Source: Azonexus fungiphilus (GTDB lineage Bacteria > Pseudomonadota > Gammaproteobacteria > Burkholderiales > Rhodocyclaceae). From it: 64,000 nt of DNA. Made by a program: the position numbers and the translations under genes. Shown one piece after another: positions 49,850 through 58,931 of the stretch. The notes beneath the pieces were generated by a model that was given only the letters and a program-made list of their open reading frames with translations, did no database searches and was not told the DNA's origin. The DNA is taken from NCBI RefSeq assembly GCF_003634965.1, contig NZ_RBXP01000019.1, positions 1-64,000 on the forward strand, in the 5' to 3' direction. Within the stretch, counting starts at the first letter, position 1; every line of letters starts with the position of its first letter.

Positions 49850-50173
49850 ATGATTAGCCTTGCCCACGCCCAAACCGCTGGCGCAGCCGACCCGACCGGC
49901 GGCTTCATGCAGCTGCTGCCGATGATCCTGATGTTCGTCGTGCTGTGGTTCCTGATGATCCGCCCGCAGATGAAGAAGGCCAAGGAACACAAGGCACTGC
50001 TCGCCGCGCTGCAGAAGGGCGACGAAGTCGTCACCGGCGGCGGCCTGGTCGGCCGCGTGACCAAGGTCGACGACAGCTACGTCACCGTCGAAATCGCCCA
50101 GGGCGTCGAAGTCGTCGTCCAGAAGCCCGCGGTCGGCATCGTGCTGCCCAAGGGTACGCTGAAGTCGCTGTAA
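49850..50173 (+). CDS. yajC: Sec translocon accessory protein YajC
   Basis: 107 residues. One membrane helix (about 20-40, MQLLPMILMFVVLWFLMIRP) followed by a basic stretch and a small beta domain (GDEVVTGGGLVGRVTKVDDS, VQKPAVGIVLPKGTLK). Forms the SecDF-YajC complex that assists protein export. It is followed by a hairpin at 50183-50206 before secD. Confidence 0.96.
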   Translation: MISLAHAQTAGAADPTGGFMQLLPMILMFVVLWFLMIRPQMKKAKEHKALLAALQKGDEVVTGGGLVGRVTKVDDSYVTVEIAQGVEVVVQKPAVGIVLPKGTLKSL

Positions 50174-50182
50174 TCCATCCCG

Positions 50183-50206
50183 AAGGGCGGCTGCGGCCGC
50201 CTTTTT
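50183..50206 (+). terminator. Hairpin with T-tract between yajC and secD
   Basis: Stem GGCGG/CCGCC, extended by A-T pairs into the T5 tract. Since secD lies 16 bases further on, it may act as a partial terminator that lowers secDF relative to yajC. Confidence 0.6.
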
Positions 50207-50221
50207 CGCTTCAAAGCCGCC

Positions 50222-52099
50222 ATGAATCGTTACCCTCTCTGGAAGTACGTCACCGTCGCCATCGCGCTGGTCTTCGGCTTCATCTACACCCTGCCCAATT
50301 TCTTCGGCGAGTCGCCGGCCGTCCAGGTCTCCAGCGCCAAGGTCACGCTCAAGGTCGATAGCACGACCCAGGCCCGCGTCGAGGACGCACTGCGCGCCGC
50401 CGGCATCGCCCACGACGGCATCCAGCTCGACCCGGTCGGCGTCAAGGCCCGTTTCAAGGATACCGACACCCAGCTCAAGGCCAAGGACGCGATCGAGCGC
50501 GCGGTCAATCCCGACGCTGCCGACGCGCAGTACGTGGTCGCCCTGAACCTGCTCAGCGCCTCGCCGCAATGGCTGACCTCGCTGCATGCGCTGCCGATGT
50601 ACCTCGGCCTCGACCTGCGCGGCGGCGTGCACTTCCTGCTCCAGGTGGACATGCCGGGCGCGCTGACCAAGCGCCTCGACTCGATTGCCGCCGACCTGCG
50701 CAGCCTGCTGCGCGACAAGAACATCCGCCACGCCGGCATCAATCGCGACGGCGACCGCATCGTCATCAAGTTCCGCGATGCCGAGACCCGCAGCGCGGCC
50801 AGCCGCGCGCTCGGCGACAACGTTGCCGACCTGGCGCTGGCCGAGGCCGGCCTTGGCGACGACCTGCGCCTGATCGCGACGCTGAAACCGGAAGCCGGCA
50901 AGAAGATCGCCGAATTCGCGATCAAGCAGAACATCAACACGCTGCACAACCGGATCAACGAACTCGGCGTCGCCGAGCCGGTGATCCAGCAGCAGGGTGC
51001 CGACCGCATCGTCGTCCAGCTGCCGGGCGTCCAGGACACGGCCAAGGCCAAGGACATCCTCGGCCGCACCGCGACGCTGGAAATCCGCATGGTCGACGAC
51101 AGCCCCGGCGCGCTGGAAGCCGGCCTTGCCGGCAACCCGCCGTTCGGCACCGAGGTGTATACCGAACGCGGCGGCTCGCCGCTGCTGGTCAAGAAGCAGG
51201 TCGTCCTCACCGGCGACCGCCTGACCGATGCCCAGCCCGGCTTCGATGGCCAGACCCACGAACCGGCCGTGCACCTGACGCTTGACTCCGCCGGCGCCCG
51301 CATCTTCAAGGATGTCACCCGCGACAACGTCGGCAAGCGCATGGCCATCCTGCTGATCGAGAGAGGCAAGGGCGAAGTCGTCACCGCCCCGGTCATCCGC
51401 ACCGAAATCGGCGGCGGCCGCGTGCAGATTTCCGGCCGCATGACCACCAGCGAGGCCAACGACGTCGCGCTGCTGCTGCGCGCCGGTTCGCTGGCCGCAC
51501 CGATGGACATCGTCGAGGAACGCACCATCGGCCCGTCGCTCGGCGCCGAGAACATCGAGCGCGGCTTCAAGTCGACGATGTGGGGTTTCCTGGCAATTGC
51601 CGTATTCATGATCGCGTACTACCAGATGGTCGGCCTGATCTCGGTGATCGCCCTGGCTTCCAACCTGCTGCTGCTGGTCGCCCTGCTCTCTCTGCTGCAG
51701 GCGACGCTGACGCTGCCCGGTATCGCCGCCATCGCGCTGACGCTGGGCATGGCGATCGACGCCAACGTGCTGATCAACGAGCGCATCCGCGAGGAACTGC
51801 GCGCCGGCATGCCGCCGCAGGCGGCATTGTCGGAAGGCTACGAACGCGCCTTCGGCACCATCCTCGACTCCAACATCACCACGCTGATCGCCGGCCTGGC
51901 CCTGCTCATCTTCGGCTCCGGCCCGGTGCGCGGCTTCGCCGTCGTCCATTGCCTGGGCATCCTGACCTCGATCTTCTCCGCCGTCGTCGTTTCGCGCGCG
52001 ATGATCAACCTGGTGTACGGTCGCCAGAAAAAGCTGACCAAGATCGCCATCGGTACCGTCTGGAAAGACGGCATCACCACGGTCGACGGCCAGAAATAA
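50222..52099 (+). CDS. secD: Protein translocase subunit SecD
   Basis: 625 residues. An N-terminal helix (LWKYVTVAIALVFGFIYTLP) and a large periplasmic part with the P1 domain (LDLRGGVHFLLQVDMPGALT) are followed by five helices from about 445. These include IALTLGMAIDANVLINERIR with the proton-relay aspartate. Uses proton motive force to pull proteins out of the SecYEG channel. secF follows 12 bases later. Confidence 0.97.
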   Translation: MNRYPLWKYVTVAIALVFGFIYTLPNFFGESPAVQVSSAKVTLKVDSTTQARVEDALRAAGIAHDGIQLDPVGVKARFKDTDTQLKAKDAIERAVNPDAADAQYVVALNLLSASPQWLTSLHALPMYLGLDLRGGVHFLLQVDMPGALTKRLDSIAADLRSLLRDKNIRHAGINRDGDRIVIKFRDAETRSAASRALGDNVADLALAEAGLGDDLRLIATLKPEAGKKIAEFAIKQNINTLHNRINELGVAEPVIQQQGADRIVVQLPGVQDTAKAKDILGRTATLEIRMVDDSPGALEAGLAGNPPFGTEVYTERGGSPLLVKKQVVLTGDRLTDAQPGFDGQTHEPAVHLTLDSAGARIFKDVTRDNVGKRMAILLIERGKGEVVTAPVIRTEIGGGRVQISGRMTTSEANDVALLLRAGSLAAPMDIVEERTIGPSLGAENIERGFKSTMWGFLAIAVFMIAYYQMVGLISVIALASNLLLLVALLSLLQATLTLPGIAAIALTLGMAIDANVLINERIREELRAGMPPQAALSEGYERAFGTILDSNITTLIAGLALLIFGSGPVRGFAVVHCLGILTSIFSAVVVSRAMINLVYGRQKKLTKIAIGTVWKDGITTVDGQK

Positions 52100-52111
52100 G
52101 GAAAAACGGAC

Positions 52112-53059
52112 ATGGAATTCTTCCGTATCAAGAAAGACATCCCCTTCATGCGCCATGCGCTGGTGTTCAACGTCATTTCGTTGCTCACCTTCCTGGCCGC
52201 CGTCTTCTTCCTCGCCACCAAGGGCCTGCACCTGTCGGTGGAGTTCACCGGCGGCACGCTGATCGAAGTCAAGTACGAACAGAGCGCCGACCTCGAGAAG
52301 ATCCGCGGCGCCCTCGGCAAGAACGGTTTCTCCGACTTCTCGGTGCAGAACTTCGGCTCGTCGCAGGACGTGATGATCCGCCTGCCGCTACGCGACGCCC
52401 AGGATAGCGCCAAGCAAGGCGAACGGGTGATGGCGGCCCTGGCCGGCGAAGCCCCGGGAGCCGCACTGCAGCGGGTCGAGTACGTCGGCCCGCAAGTCGG
52501 CAAGGAACTCGCCGAGAACGGCGCGATGGCGCTGCTGGTGGTGATCGTCGGCATCATGATCTACCTCGCCTCGCGCTTCGAATGGCGCTTCTCGGTCGCT
52601 GCGATCATCGCCAACCTGCACGACGTGATCATCATCCTCGGCTTCTTCGCCGCCTTCCAGTGGGAATTCTCGCTGTCGGTGCTGGCCGCGGTGCTGGCCG
52701 TGCTCGGCTACTCGGTGAACGAGTCGGTGGTCGTCTTCGACCGCGTCCGCGAAACCTTCAAGAAGGTCCGCGGCCTGAGCACGCCGGAAGTCCTCGACCA
52801 CGCGATCACCAGCACGATTTCGCGGACGATCATCACCCACGGCTCGACCCAGGTCATGGTCCTGTCGATGCTGATCTTCGGCGGCGAAACCCTGTACTAC
52901 TTCTCGCTGGCGCTGACCATCGGCATCTGCTTCGGCATCTACTCGTCGGTGCTGGTTGCCAGCCCGCTGGTGATGTGGATGGGCGTCTCGCGCGAACAGT
53001 TCATCAAGGCGAAGAAAGTGGCAGCCGAGGGTGTTACCGACGACGGCGCCTGCGTCTGA
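52112..53059 (+). CDS. secF: Protein translocase subunit SecF
   Basis: 315 residues. Helix 1 (HALVFNVISLLTFLAAVFFL), a short periplasmic domain (LSVEFTGGTLIEVKYEQ) and five more helices including VLAVLGYSVNESVVVFDRVR and ISRTIITHGSTQVMVLSMLI. Partner of SecD in the inner membrane. Ends in a strong terminator. Confidence 0.97.
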   Translation: MEFFRIKKDIPFMRHALVFNVISLLTFLAAVFFLATKGLHLSVEFTGGTLIEVKYEQSADLEKIRGALGKNGFSDFSVQNFGSSQDVMIRLPLRDAQDSAKQGERVMAALAGEAPGAALQRVEYVGPQVGKELAENGAMALLVVIVGIMIYLASRFEWRFSVAAIIANLHDVIIILGFFAAFQWEFSLSVLAAVLAVLGYSVNESVVVFDRVRETFKKVRGLSTPEVLDHAITSTISRTIITHGSTQVMVLSMLIFGGETLYYFSLALTIGICFGIYSSVLVASPLVMWMGVSREQFIKAKKVAAEGVTDDGACV

Positions 53060-53087
53060 GTTGAGGGTCCGCCGACCCGGATTGGGC

Positions 53088-53119
53088 AACCCGGTCTGCC
53101 GATGGCAGGCCGGGTTTTT
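53088..53119 (+). terminator. Rho-independent terminator after secF
   Basis: Stem AACCCGG/CCGGGTT with an inner CTGCC/GGCAG stem and T5, about 30 bases after the secF stop. Confidence 0.88.
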
Positions 53120-53141
53120 CTTTTTGGGGATGGGGGATGGC

Positions 53142-55586
53142 TTAGCGAATTGGCAGGGAAGTGTCGAGCGCTTGCTGCAAGCCCTCGTCGTTCATCCAGC
53201 TATGCGCCGGCTGCGGACGTCCGAACAGGTAACCCTGCAGGAGTCGGCAGCCCATCTGGCGCAACAGCTCGAGCTGCTCACTGGTCTCCACCCCTTCGGT
53301 GACGACGCTCAGTTCGAGATCCGCTGCCATCGAGACAATCGCGCGTACGATCTTCTGGTCCGAGGGACTGTTCTGCAGGTTGCGGATGAACGACTGGTCG
53401 ATCTTGATGATGTTCACCATGAAGCTGGAAAGATAGCTCATTGACGAATAGCCGGTCCCGAAGTCGTCGATGGCGATGCGCAAGCCGAGGGCTCGCAGAC
53501 GACCGAGAACCTGGGTCACATTGCCGTCTTGCCCGAGGAGCATGTCCTCGGTGACCTCGAGGATCAGGCGTTCGGCAGGCACGCCTTCCTCGGCCAGAAT
53601 CACCGCCAGCCGCTCGGGAAAATCCTCGGCGTTGATGTCGGTGACCGAGACATTGACCCCCAGATAAGGATGAGAAGCCGCGCCGAGGTAAGGTTTGAAA
53701 GCCCGGCAGGCGGCGCGCAACATGCTCAGGGTCAGCTCCCGGATACAACCGGTCTCGATGGCGGCACGGATGAATTCGGGAGGCGGCACCCAGCCCAGTT
53801 CCGGATGCTGCCAGCGGGCCAGCGCCTCGAAGCCGGCGATGCCGCCATTCGACGCAGCCACGATGGGCTGGAAATAGACCTGGATTTCGCCGTTGGCCAC
53901 CGCGTTCGGCAGCCCGGCTTCCAGGCGGAACTGACGCAAGGCGCGCTCGTGGATGATGCCGTCGAAAAGAACCACCTGGTTGCCCCGCCTCCGCTTGGCT
54001 TCGTGCATCGCCGTATCGGCCTCGCGCAACAGGCGGTCCCTGTCGATTTCACGCGGCGCAGCCATGGTGACGCCGAACGCTGCCGAGACGGAAAGTCGGT
54101 GCCCGGCAACATCAAACGGTTCGACCAGCATGCCTTCGCACTGGTCGCAAAACGCCTGCAAATCCTCGATGTCAGCGCCCCGCCGCAGGATCACGAAGGC
54201 ATCTCCGCCGAAACGGACGAGCTGACTCTGCCCGTCCTGGAAACTGGCCAGGCGCTGCGCGACACTTGCCACCACTTCGTCGCCGAAAGAATGCCCGTAG
54301 GTGTCGTTGATCAACTGGAAACGGTTGATGTCCACCATCGCCAGAACCAGGCTACGACCACCGCTCCATTTCCCGGTCAGCAGTTGCTCGTTGAGCCAGG
54401 CCCGGTTCGGCAGCCCGGTCAGATCGTCGTGGGTTGCCTGATAGTGCAAGGCCGCGTGACGCGCCGCCAGAATTCGGGCACGAATCACCACGGCGGCCAG
54501 CACCAGGAGCAAGGCGGCGACGATGGCCGCAAAACCGAACAGGAAGATCCGGTATTCGGGGTCAAAGACGGAGGGCGGACGGTGGAGCAACAGGCCGCCC
54601 GACGGAAGGTCGTGCTCGGAAAGGCCGAAGCGCTGCAGTTCCCGATAATCGAAGATCAAGGCCTGTGGTGTTTCGTAGACCACCGGAATCGCCGCCGCCG
54701 ACTCGCCGGCAAGCACCCGCTGGGCCATGCGAGCAAGCAGGCGGCCGTTTTCCAGACCACTGTTCATGTAGCCCCCCAAGGCGCCGTTGCCGACGGTTGT
54801 ATCCAGGTCGGAATAAACCGGGCGGCTGGTCCGGGAACGAGCGAAGGCGACAATTTCCTCGGGACCGAGCGGATGTCCGCCCGCCACCCTGGGCAGCGCG
54901 CCAAGGGCGAACAACAGACTGTCGGTGCCGAGCAGTGGCAGATGCCCCTCGACTTCGCCAAGGGTTCGCGCCACCCAGTGCTCGGCAACCACCCCTTCGC
55001 CCAGCCCGCCAAGCGCGTCGGCGATATGCGCCCGCGAACCGGCACCCGACTCGTCTGCCGCGGTCAGGAACACCAGGCGCCTGACCTCGGGATGAAGCTG
55101 CTGCGCCAGCTTGATGGTACGACTGAGGTCGAAGCGTTCCGCCACGCCGGTGACATTGGCACGGCCACCGACAATCTGACGTGGATCGCCATTGATGCCG
55201 GCAAAGACAATCGGCACGCCCGCGAACATTGGCTGCCTGATGGCGAATTCCAGGGCATTGTCATCGACGGTGACCAGTAGATCGAAACGACGCCCCGCAT
55301 GTTTCTCCGCCAGATAGCGGGCAAACCGTTGGCGAGCTTCGGGCTGTGGATGCCGCTTGGTATCCATCCACTCGACGTGCAAGGTCGGGCGCCCGGCAAC
55401 GACGCCCCCCCAGGCTTCCAGACCGTCGAGGATGTGATCCTCCCAAGTGTAGCCGTGATGATAGGACATCAGCACGAGCACCCGCGATGGCTCCTGGGCC
55501 ATGGCCCCCCCGGCAACCAGCAAGCACTGCAGAAGACAAGCCATCAACAGGCGCCGGCAGGCAGTGGCCATGTTTTGCTCCGTCAT
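53142..55586 (-). CDS. Periplasmic-sensor GGDEF/EAL protein, likely c-di-GMP phosphodiesterase
   Basis: 814 residues. Signal peptide (LLMACLLQCLLVAGGAMAQ), then a periplasmic domain resembling ABC-type solute-binding sensors (about 32-330, RVLVLMSYHHGYTWEDHILD). One membrane helix lies at about 345-370, a GGDEF domain at about 385-545 and an EAL domain at about 555-805. The diguanylate cyclase site reads RFGGDAF instead of GGDEF, so synthesis is probably lost. The EAL domain has FEALARWQHP, NVSVTDIN, EVTEDM, DDFGTGYSS, KIDQSF and EGVE, all needed for hydrolysis. The ATG has GGAG six bases upstream. Convergent with secF; promoter at 55665-55693. Confidence 0.9.
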   Translation of the reverse strand: MTEQNMATACRRLLMACLLQCLLVAGGAMAQEPSRVLVLMSYHHGYTWEDHILDGLEAWGGVVAGRPTLHVEWMDTKRHPQPEARQRFARYLAEKHAGRRFDLLVTVDDNALEFAIRQPMFAGVPIVFAGINGDPRQIVGGRANVTGVAERFDLSRTIKLAQQLHPEVRRLVFLTAADESGAGSRAHIADALGGLGEGVVAEHWVARTLGEVEGHLPLLGTDSLLFALGALPRVAGGHPLGPEEIVAFARSRTSRPVYSDLDTTVGNGALGGYMNSGLENGRLLARMAQRVLAGESAAAIPVVYETPQALIFDYRELQRFGLSEHDLPSGGLLLHRPPSVFDPEYRIFLFGFAAIVAALLLVLAAVVIRARILAARHAALHYQATHDDLTGLPNRAWLNEQLLTGKWSGGRSLVLAMVDINRFQLINDTYGHSFGDEVVASVAQRLASFQDGQSQLVRFGGDAFVILRRGADIEDLQAFCDQCEGMLVEPFDVAGHRLSVSAAFGVTMAAPREIDRDRLLREADTAMHEAKRRRGNQVVLFDGIIHERALRQFRLEAGLPNAVANGEIQVYFQPIVAASNGGIAGFEALARWQHPELGWVPPPEFIRAAIETGCIRELTLSMLRAACRAFKPYLGAASHPYLGVNVSVTDINAEDFPERLAVILAEEGVPAERLILEVTEDMLLGQDGNVTQVLGRLRALGLRIAIDDFGTGYSSMSYLSSFMVNIIKIDQSFIRNLQNSPSDQKIVRAIVSMAADLELSVVTEGVETSEQLELLRQMGCRLLQGYLFGRPQPAHSWMNDEGLQQALDTSLPIR

Positions 55587-55664
55587 CTATCGCTCCTTGT
55601 GCAGGGGGTTGCCAAGATTTTCCCGCCAACGGGTCGCGTTCGGACTGAACGTATCTAAATAGTA

Positions 55665-55693
55665 AATATATCAACTATATTATCATATGCCAA
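55665..55693 (-). promoter_or_regulatory. Candidate sigma-70 promoter of the EAL gene
   Basis: On the minus strand, TTGGCA (55688-55693), 17 bases, then TATATT (55665-55670). It lies about 80 bases before the EAL gene start, in the only AT-rich stretch of the area. Confidence 0.5.
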
Positions 55694-55835
55694 TACCTAT
55701 TCGCAAATTACAAATTCACCACAAGGCGGCAAAACTCTGGAGATTTGCAGGGCCGACTCACTTGCCGGCTGAATTGGCAGCCACGGCTTTTTCGCCTGTA
55801 GGGGATTCGGCCGGACAGGGCAGATGGCACCCGGC

Positions 55836-55867
55836 AAAAAAAACGCCCCGGAATTGCTCCCGGGGCG
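55836..55867 (-). terminator. Rho-independent terminator after nifS
   Basis: On the minus strand an eight-base stem CGCCCCGG/CCGGGGCG is followed by eight T residues, about 45 bases after the nifS stop. It ends the iscA-nifU-nifS unit. Confidence 0.92.
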
Positions 55868-55909
55868 GCGAAGTTACTACAGAGAGAGACTGATGCAAAA
55901 ACGAGGAGG

Positions 55910-57115
55910 TCAGGCGTAGGTCGGGGCGAAGGCCTGCTCGGCCGAGACCGGGCCGCCATCGCGCCAGTACGGCGACAGCTTGCGCAGTTGCGCGATGATC
56001 GGTGGAACCGCCGCGATGACGCGATCGATCTCGGCCTCGGTATTGTCCACCGACAACGAGAAGCGGATCGTGCCGTGGGCGGCGGTGTAGGGAATGCCCA
56101 TCGCGCGCATCACGTGCGATGGCTCGAGCGAGCCCGAGGTACAGGCCGAACCGGAACTGCAAGCGATGCCCATCTTGTTGAGCAGGAGCAGGATGGCCTC
56201 GCCCTCGACGTATTCGAAGGCGATATTGCTGGTATTCGGGAGGCGGTTGCCGGTATCGCCGGTAGCGAAGGCATGCGTCACCTGTGCGAGGATGCCCTGC
56301 TCGAGCTTGTCGCGCAGCCGGCGGACCTCGCCGTTTTCCCGGGCCATGTTGGCCAGCGCCAGCTCGCAGGCCATGCCGAGACCGACGATCGACGCCGAGT
56401 TCTCGGTGCCGGCACGCCGGCCGCGTTCCTGGTGACCACCGCGCAGCAGCGGGCGGAAGCGGCAGCCGCGGCGCAGGTAGAGGACGCCGATGCCTTTCGG
56501 GGCGTGCAACTTGTGACCCGACAACGAGAGCATGTCGATCCGGGTGTTCTTCAGGTCGATCGGAATCTTGCCGACCGCCTGGACCGCGTCGGTGTGGAAC
56601 ATGATCCCCTTTTCGGCGGCAAGCGCGGCCATTTCCTCGACCGGGAAGATAGTCCCGGTCTCGTTGTTGGCCCACATCGCCGAAACGATGGCAACCCGGT
56701 CATGCAACAGCGACTTGTACTCGTCGAGGTCGAGCCGCCCCTTCTTGTCGACCTTGAGCTTATGCACGACATAGCCCTCCTTCTCGAGCCAGTCGCACAA
56801 GGTCAGGATCGCCGGGTGCTCGACGTTGGTGGTGATCACCGTGTTGCGTTCCGGTTGTGCCTTCAGTGCCGAGAGGATGGCGGTCGAATCGGACTCGGTG
56901 CCGCAGGAGGTGAAGATGATCTCCGAATCGTGCTCGGCGCCGAGCAGCGCCTGCACCTGGGCGCGGGCCTTCTTCAGCGCCTTGCCGACCTCGCTGCCGA
57001 AGGCGTGGATCGACGAAGCGTTGCCGAAATGCTCGGTGAAGAAGGGCAGCATGCTGGCGACGACGGCGGGATCGACCCGCGTCGTCGCGTTGTTGTCGAG
57101 GTAGATCGGTTCCAT
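55910..57115 (-). CDS. nifS: Cysteine desulfurase for nitrogenase Fe-S clusters
   Basis: 401 residues. Pyridoxal-phosphate enzyme releasing sulfur from cysteine for Fe-S assembly on NifU. Motifs: IYLDNNATTRVDPAV, SCGTESDSTAI, NVEHPAILTLCDWLE, WANNETGTIFP, HTDAVQAVGKI, the lysine in SLSGHKLHAPKGIG, and the catalytic cysteine in GIACSSGSACTSGSLEPSHV. Linkage to nifU and the nif promoter supports NifS rather than housekeeping IscS. Last gene of its unit, 43 bases after nifU. Confidence 0.96.
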   Translation of the reverse strand: MEPIYLDNNATTRVDPAVVASMLPFFTEHFGNASSIHAFGSEVGKALKKARAQVQALLGAEHDSEIIFTSCGTESDSTAILSALKAQPERNTVITTNVEHPAILTLCDWLEKEGYVVHKLKVDKKGRLDLDEYKSLLHDRVAIVSAMWANNETGTIFPVEEMAALAAEKGIMFHTDAVQAVGKIPIDLKNTRIDMLSLSGHKLHAPKGIGVLYLRRGCRFRPLLRGGHQERGRRAGTENSASIVGLGMACELALANMARENGEVRRLRDKLEQGILAQVTHAFATGDTGNRLPNTSNIAFEYVEGEAILLLLNKMGIACSSGSACTSGSLEPSHVMRAMGIPYTAAHGTIRFSLSVDNTEAEIDRVIAAVPPIIAQLRKLSPYWRDGGPVSAEQAFAPTYA

Positions 57116-57158
57116 GGCGATGTCCTTGGCGTTCTCTGTCGGGGTTGGGGTGTACGCT

Positions 57159-58055
57159 TCAGGCCTCTACGGGCATGTGCGACGAGGGCAGCACCTGGAC
57201 CAGTTCGCCCAGGGCCTCGATCATCTTCTGCTGGATGCCGCCAAGCGTCGCCGCTTCCATCATGCAACCGGAGCAGGCGCCCTTGAGGTGGACGTAGATC
57301 TTCTTGCCCTGAACGTCGGCCAGTTCGACATCGCCGTGGTCGCGCTGGAGCATCGGGCGGACCGACTCGAGCACTTCCTCGATCTTCTTGATCTTCTCGA
57401 CGATCGACAGCTTCTTGCTCGGCGGCTTCGGCGCCTCCGGTGTCGCCGGGCAGACCGGCGGCGGCGAGACTTCGCCGGGACCGGCACGCGAGGCCTTGAC
57501 CTTGGCCAGGATTTCCTCGATGCCCTCATGGCAGGCGGCGCAGCCGCCACCGGCCTTGGTGTAGAAGGTGACTTCCTCGACGGTGTTGAGGTTGTTGGCG
57601 TTGACCACGTCCTCGATCATCACCGCGTCGATGGCGAAGCACTTGCAGATCAGCGCGCCTTCCTCGTGGTCGTCGTGCCATTCCTCGCCGCGGTAGTTGG
57701 CGATGGCGGCCTGCAGGGCTTCGCGGCCCATCACCGAGCAGTGCATCTTTTCCGGCGGCAGGCCGTCGAGGTAGTCGGCGATGTTCTGGTTGGAGACTTC
57801 CAGCGCCTGGTCCAGGGTCATGCCCTTGATGATTTCGGTCAGCGCCGAGGACGAAGCAATGGCCGAACCGCAACCGAAGGTCTGGAAGTGTGCGTCCTCG
57901 ATGATTTCCGTTTCCGGATTGACCTTGAGCATCAGGCGCAGCGCATCGCCGCACTGGATCGAACCGACGTCGCCGATGCCGTTGGCCTCCTCGAGCGGCC
58001 CGGAATTGCGCGGGTTGAAGAAGTGCTCGCGGACCTTGTCAGAGTATTCCCACAT
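57159..58055 (-). CDS. nifU: Nitrogenase Fe-S scaffold protein NifU
   Basis: 298 residues with the three NifU parts. The IscU-like N-terminus (about 1-125) has its three cysteines in [22 protein letters not shown] and [11 protein letters not shown]. The central [2Fe-2S] BFD-type domain has four cysteines ([20 protein letters not shown]). The C-terminal Nfu-like domain has [21 protein letters not shown] proline/lysine linker separates the last two. Receives sulfur from NifS and supplies clusters to nitrogenase proteins. It sits between the iscA-like gene and nifS. Confidence 0.97.
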   Translation of the reverse strand: MWEYSDKVREHFFNPRNSGPLEEANGIGDVGSIQCGDALRLMLKVNPETEIIEDAHFQTFGCGSAIASSSALTEIIKGMTLDQALEVSNQNIADYLDGLPPEKMHCSVMGREALQAAIANYRGEEWHDDHEEGALICKCFAIDAVMIEDVVNANNLNTVEEVTFYTKAGGGCAACHEGIEEILAKVKASRAGPGEVSPPPVCPATPEAPKPPSKKLSIVEKIKKIEEVLESVRPMLQRDHGDVELADVQGKKIYVHLKGACSGCMMEAATLGGIQQKMIEALGELVQVLPSSHMPVEA

Positions 58056-58065
58056 GATCGCGCCC

Positions 58066-58389
58066 TCAGATCGAGAACGACGAGCCGCAGGAACACTGCG
58101 CGCTGGCGTTCGGGTTGTCGAACTTGAAACCGGTGTGGGTCAGCGTGTCGACGAAATCGACGGTGACGTTGTCGATCATCGGCATGGTCATCGGATCGAC
58201 CAGCAGCTTCACGCCCTCGACTTCGACTTCCCAGTCGTCCTCGGCCTTCTCGGTTTCCAGCTTCATGCCGTACTGCAGGCCGGAACAGCCGCCGCCCGAG
58301 ATCATCAGGCGCAGGCCGGCGACCGGCGTTTCGGAACCGCGGATGAAACGTTGTACAGCCTTCACGGCGGCAGGGGTCAGATTGATCAT
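58066..58389 (-). CDS. Nif-associated A-type Fe-S carrier (IscA family)
   Basis: 107 residues. A-type carrier with the three conserved cysteines: [14 protein letters not shown] and the C-terminal [13 protein letters not shown]. Likely transfers Fe-S clusters or iron to nitrogenase components (the NifIscA type). First gene of the unit with nifU (10 bases downstream) and nifS, immediately after a sigma-54 promoter. Confidence 0.94.
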   Translation of the reverse strand: MINLTPAAVKAVQRFIRGSETPVAGLRLMISGGGCSGLQYGMKLETEKAEDDWEVEVEGVKLLVDPMTMPMIDNVTVDFVDTLTHTGFKFDNPNASAQCSCGSSFSI

Positions 58390-58422
58390 GGCGATTCTCC
58401 GAAGGGTTGATGAGCAGCTATC

Positions 58423-58438
58423 TGCAATCCCTGTGCCA
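58423..58438 (-). promoter_or_regulatory. Sigma-54 promoter (-24/-12) of iscA-nifU-nifS
   Basis: On the minus strand TGGCAC-N5-TTGCA, a perfect match to the sigma-54 consensus with ten bases between the GG and GC elements. It is 34 bases upstream of the iscA-like start. Confidence 0.92.
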
Positions 58439-58494
58439 ACCCGGCGATCAGCGCCAAGCCCATGAATTCAATGGATTGTTGGAGCAGGAGGGCT

Positions 58495-58510
58495 TGTCGC
58501 GTTTGCGACA
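58495..58510 (-). promoter_or_regulatory. NifA upstream activator site for iscA-nifU-nifS
   Basis: TGT-N10-ACA with an almost palindromic centre (TGTCGCGTTTGCGACA on the plus strand), about 65 bases upstream of the -24 element and directly after the stop of orf139. Confidence 0.88.
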
Positions 58511-58511
58511 A

Positions 58512-58931
58512 TCAACCAAGCACGTGTTCGTAGGCCCGACGCAGCAACTGCCGTTCGACCTCGCTCAGGCCGCGCGCCTCGGTGATCGCGATGAAGCGGC
58601 TGCCGGTCCGTTCGGCGGCGGCGAATGGCGGATCGATGCCGGCAAAACTGGCCAGCAGCACCGCCACGTCGCCGTCGGGCGTATCCACCCAGGCCTGGAA
58701 ATCGGCCTCCGGGACGATCGCCCCCTCGGGCAGGCCGAGCTGGAGCTCGGCCTCGCGGACGACGGCGGTCGGATGATGGTGCAGGGTCGGTGCATGGGCT
58801 TCGTCGCGCAGCGTCGCCAGTGCCGGCAACGGAGCAAAGGCGACAACCCCCGACGACAGGCAGAGGAAGCGGACGCGGCCGCTGGTCGCCTGCTTGTGCA
58901 GCAGGATCAGGCGGGGCAGCAGCGTCTTCAT
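58512..58931 (-). CDS. Conserved-looking nif-operon protein of unknown function (orf139)
   Basis: 139 residues, soluble, no signal peptide evident (MKTLLPRLILLHKQATSGRV). Acidic second half with EAELQLGLPEGAIVPEADFQ, FIAITEARGLSEVERQLLRR and AYEHVLG. I do not recognise the family. Its ATG overlaps the orf111 stop by one base (TGATG) and it is the last gene of the nifN operon, so it is expected to be made under nitrogen-fixing conditions. Histidines HAPTLHHHP near 77-85 could bind metal, which is speculative. Confidence 0.75.
   Translation of the reverse strand: MKTLLPRLILLHKQATSGRVRFLCLSSGVVAFAPLPALATLRDEAHAPTLHHHPTAVVREAELQLGLPEGAIVPEADFQAWVDTPDGDVAVLLASFAGIDPPFAAAERTGSRFIAITEARGLSEVERQLLRRAYEHVLG

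Larger units (their letters stand above)
55587..55909. other. 323-base intergenic region between the EAL gene and nifS
   Basis: No convincing gene. It contains the leader and promoter of the leftward EAL gene, an AT-rich block at about 55650-55735 unlike the GC-rich surroundings, and the nifS terminator. A 68-codon rightward frame here runs through the terminator and is judged spurious. Confidence 0.7.

Noticed and set aside
55687..55893. A 68-codon plus-strand frame between the EAL gene and nifS
   Set aside because: It runs through the nifS terminator hairpin, has no ribosome binding site and no recognisable feature.
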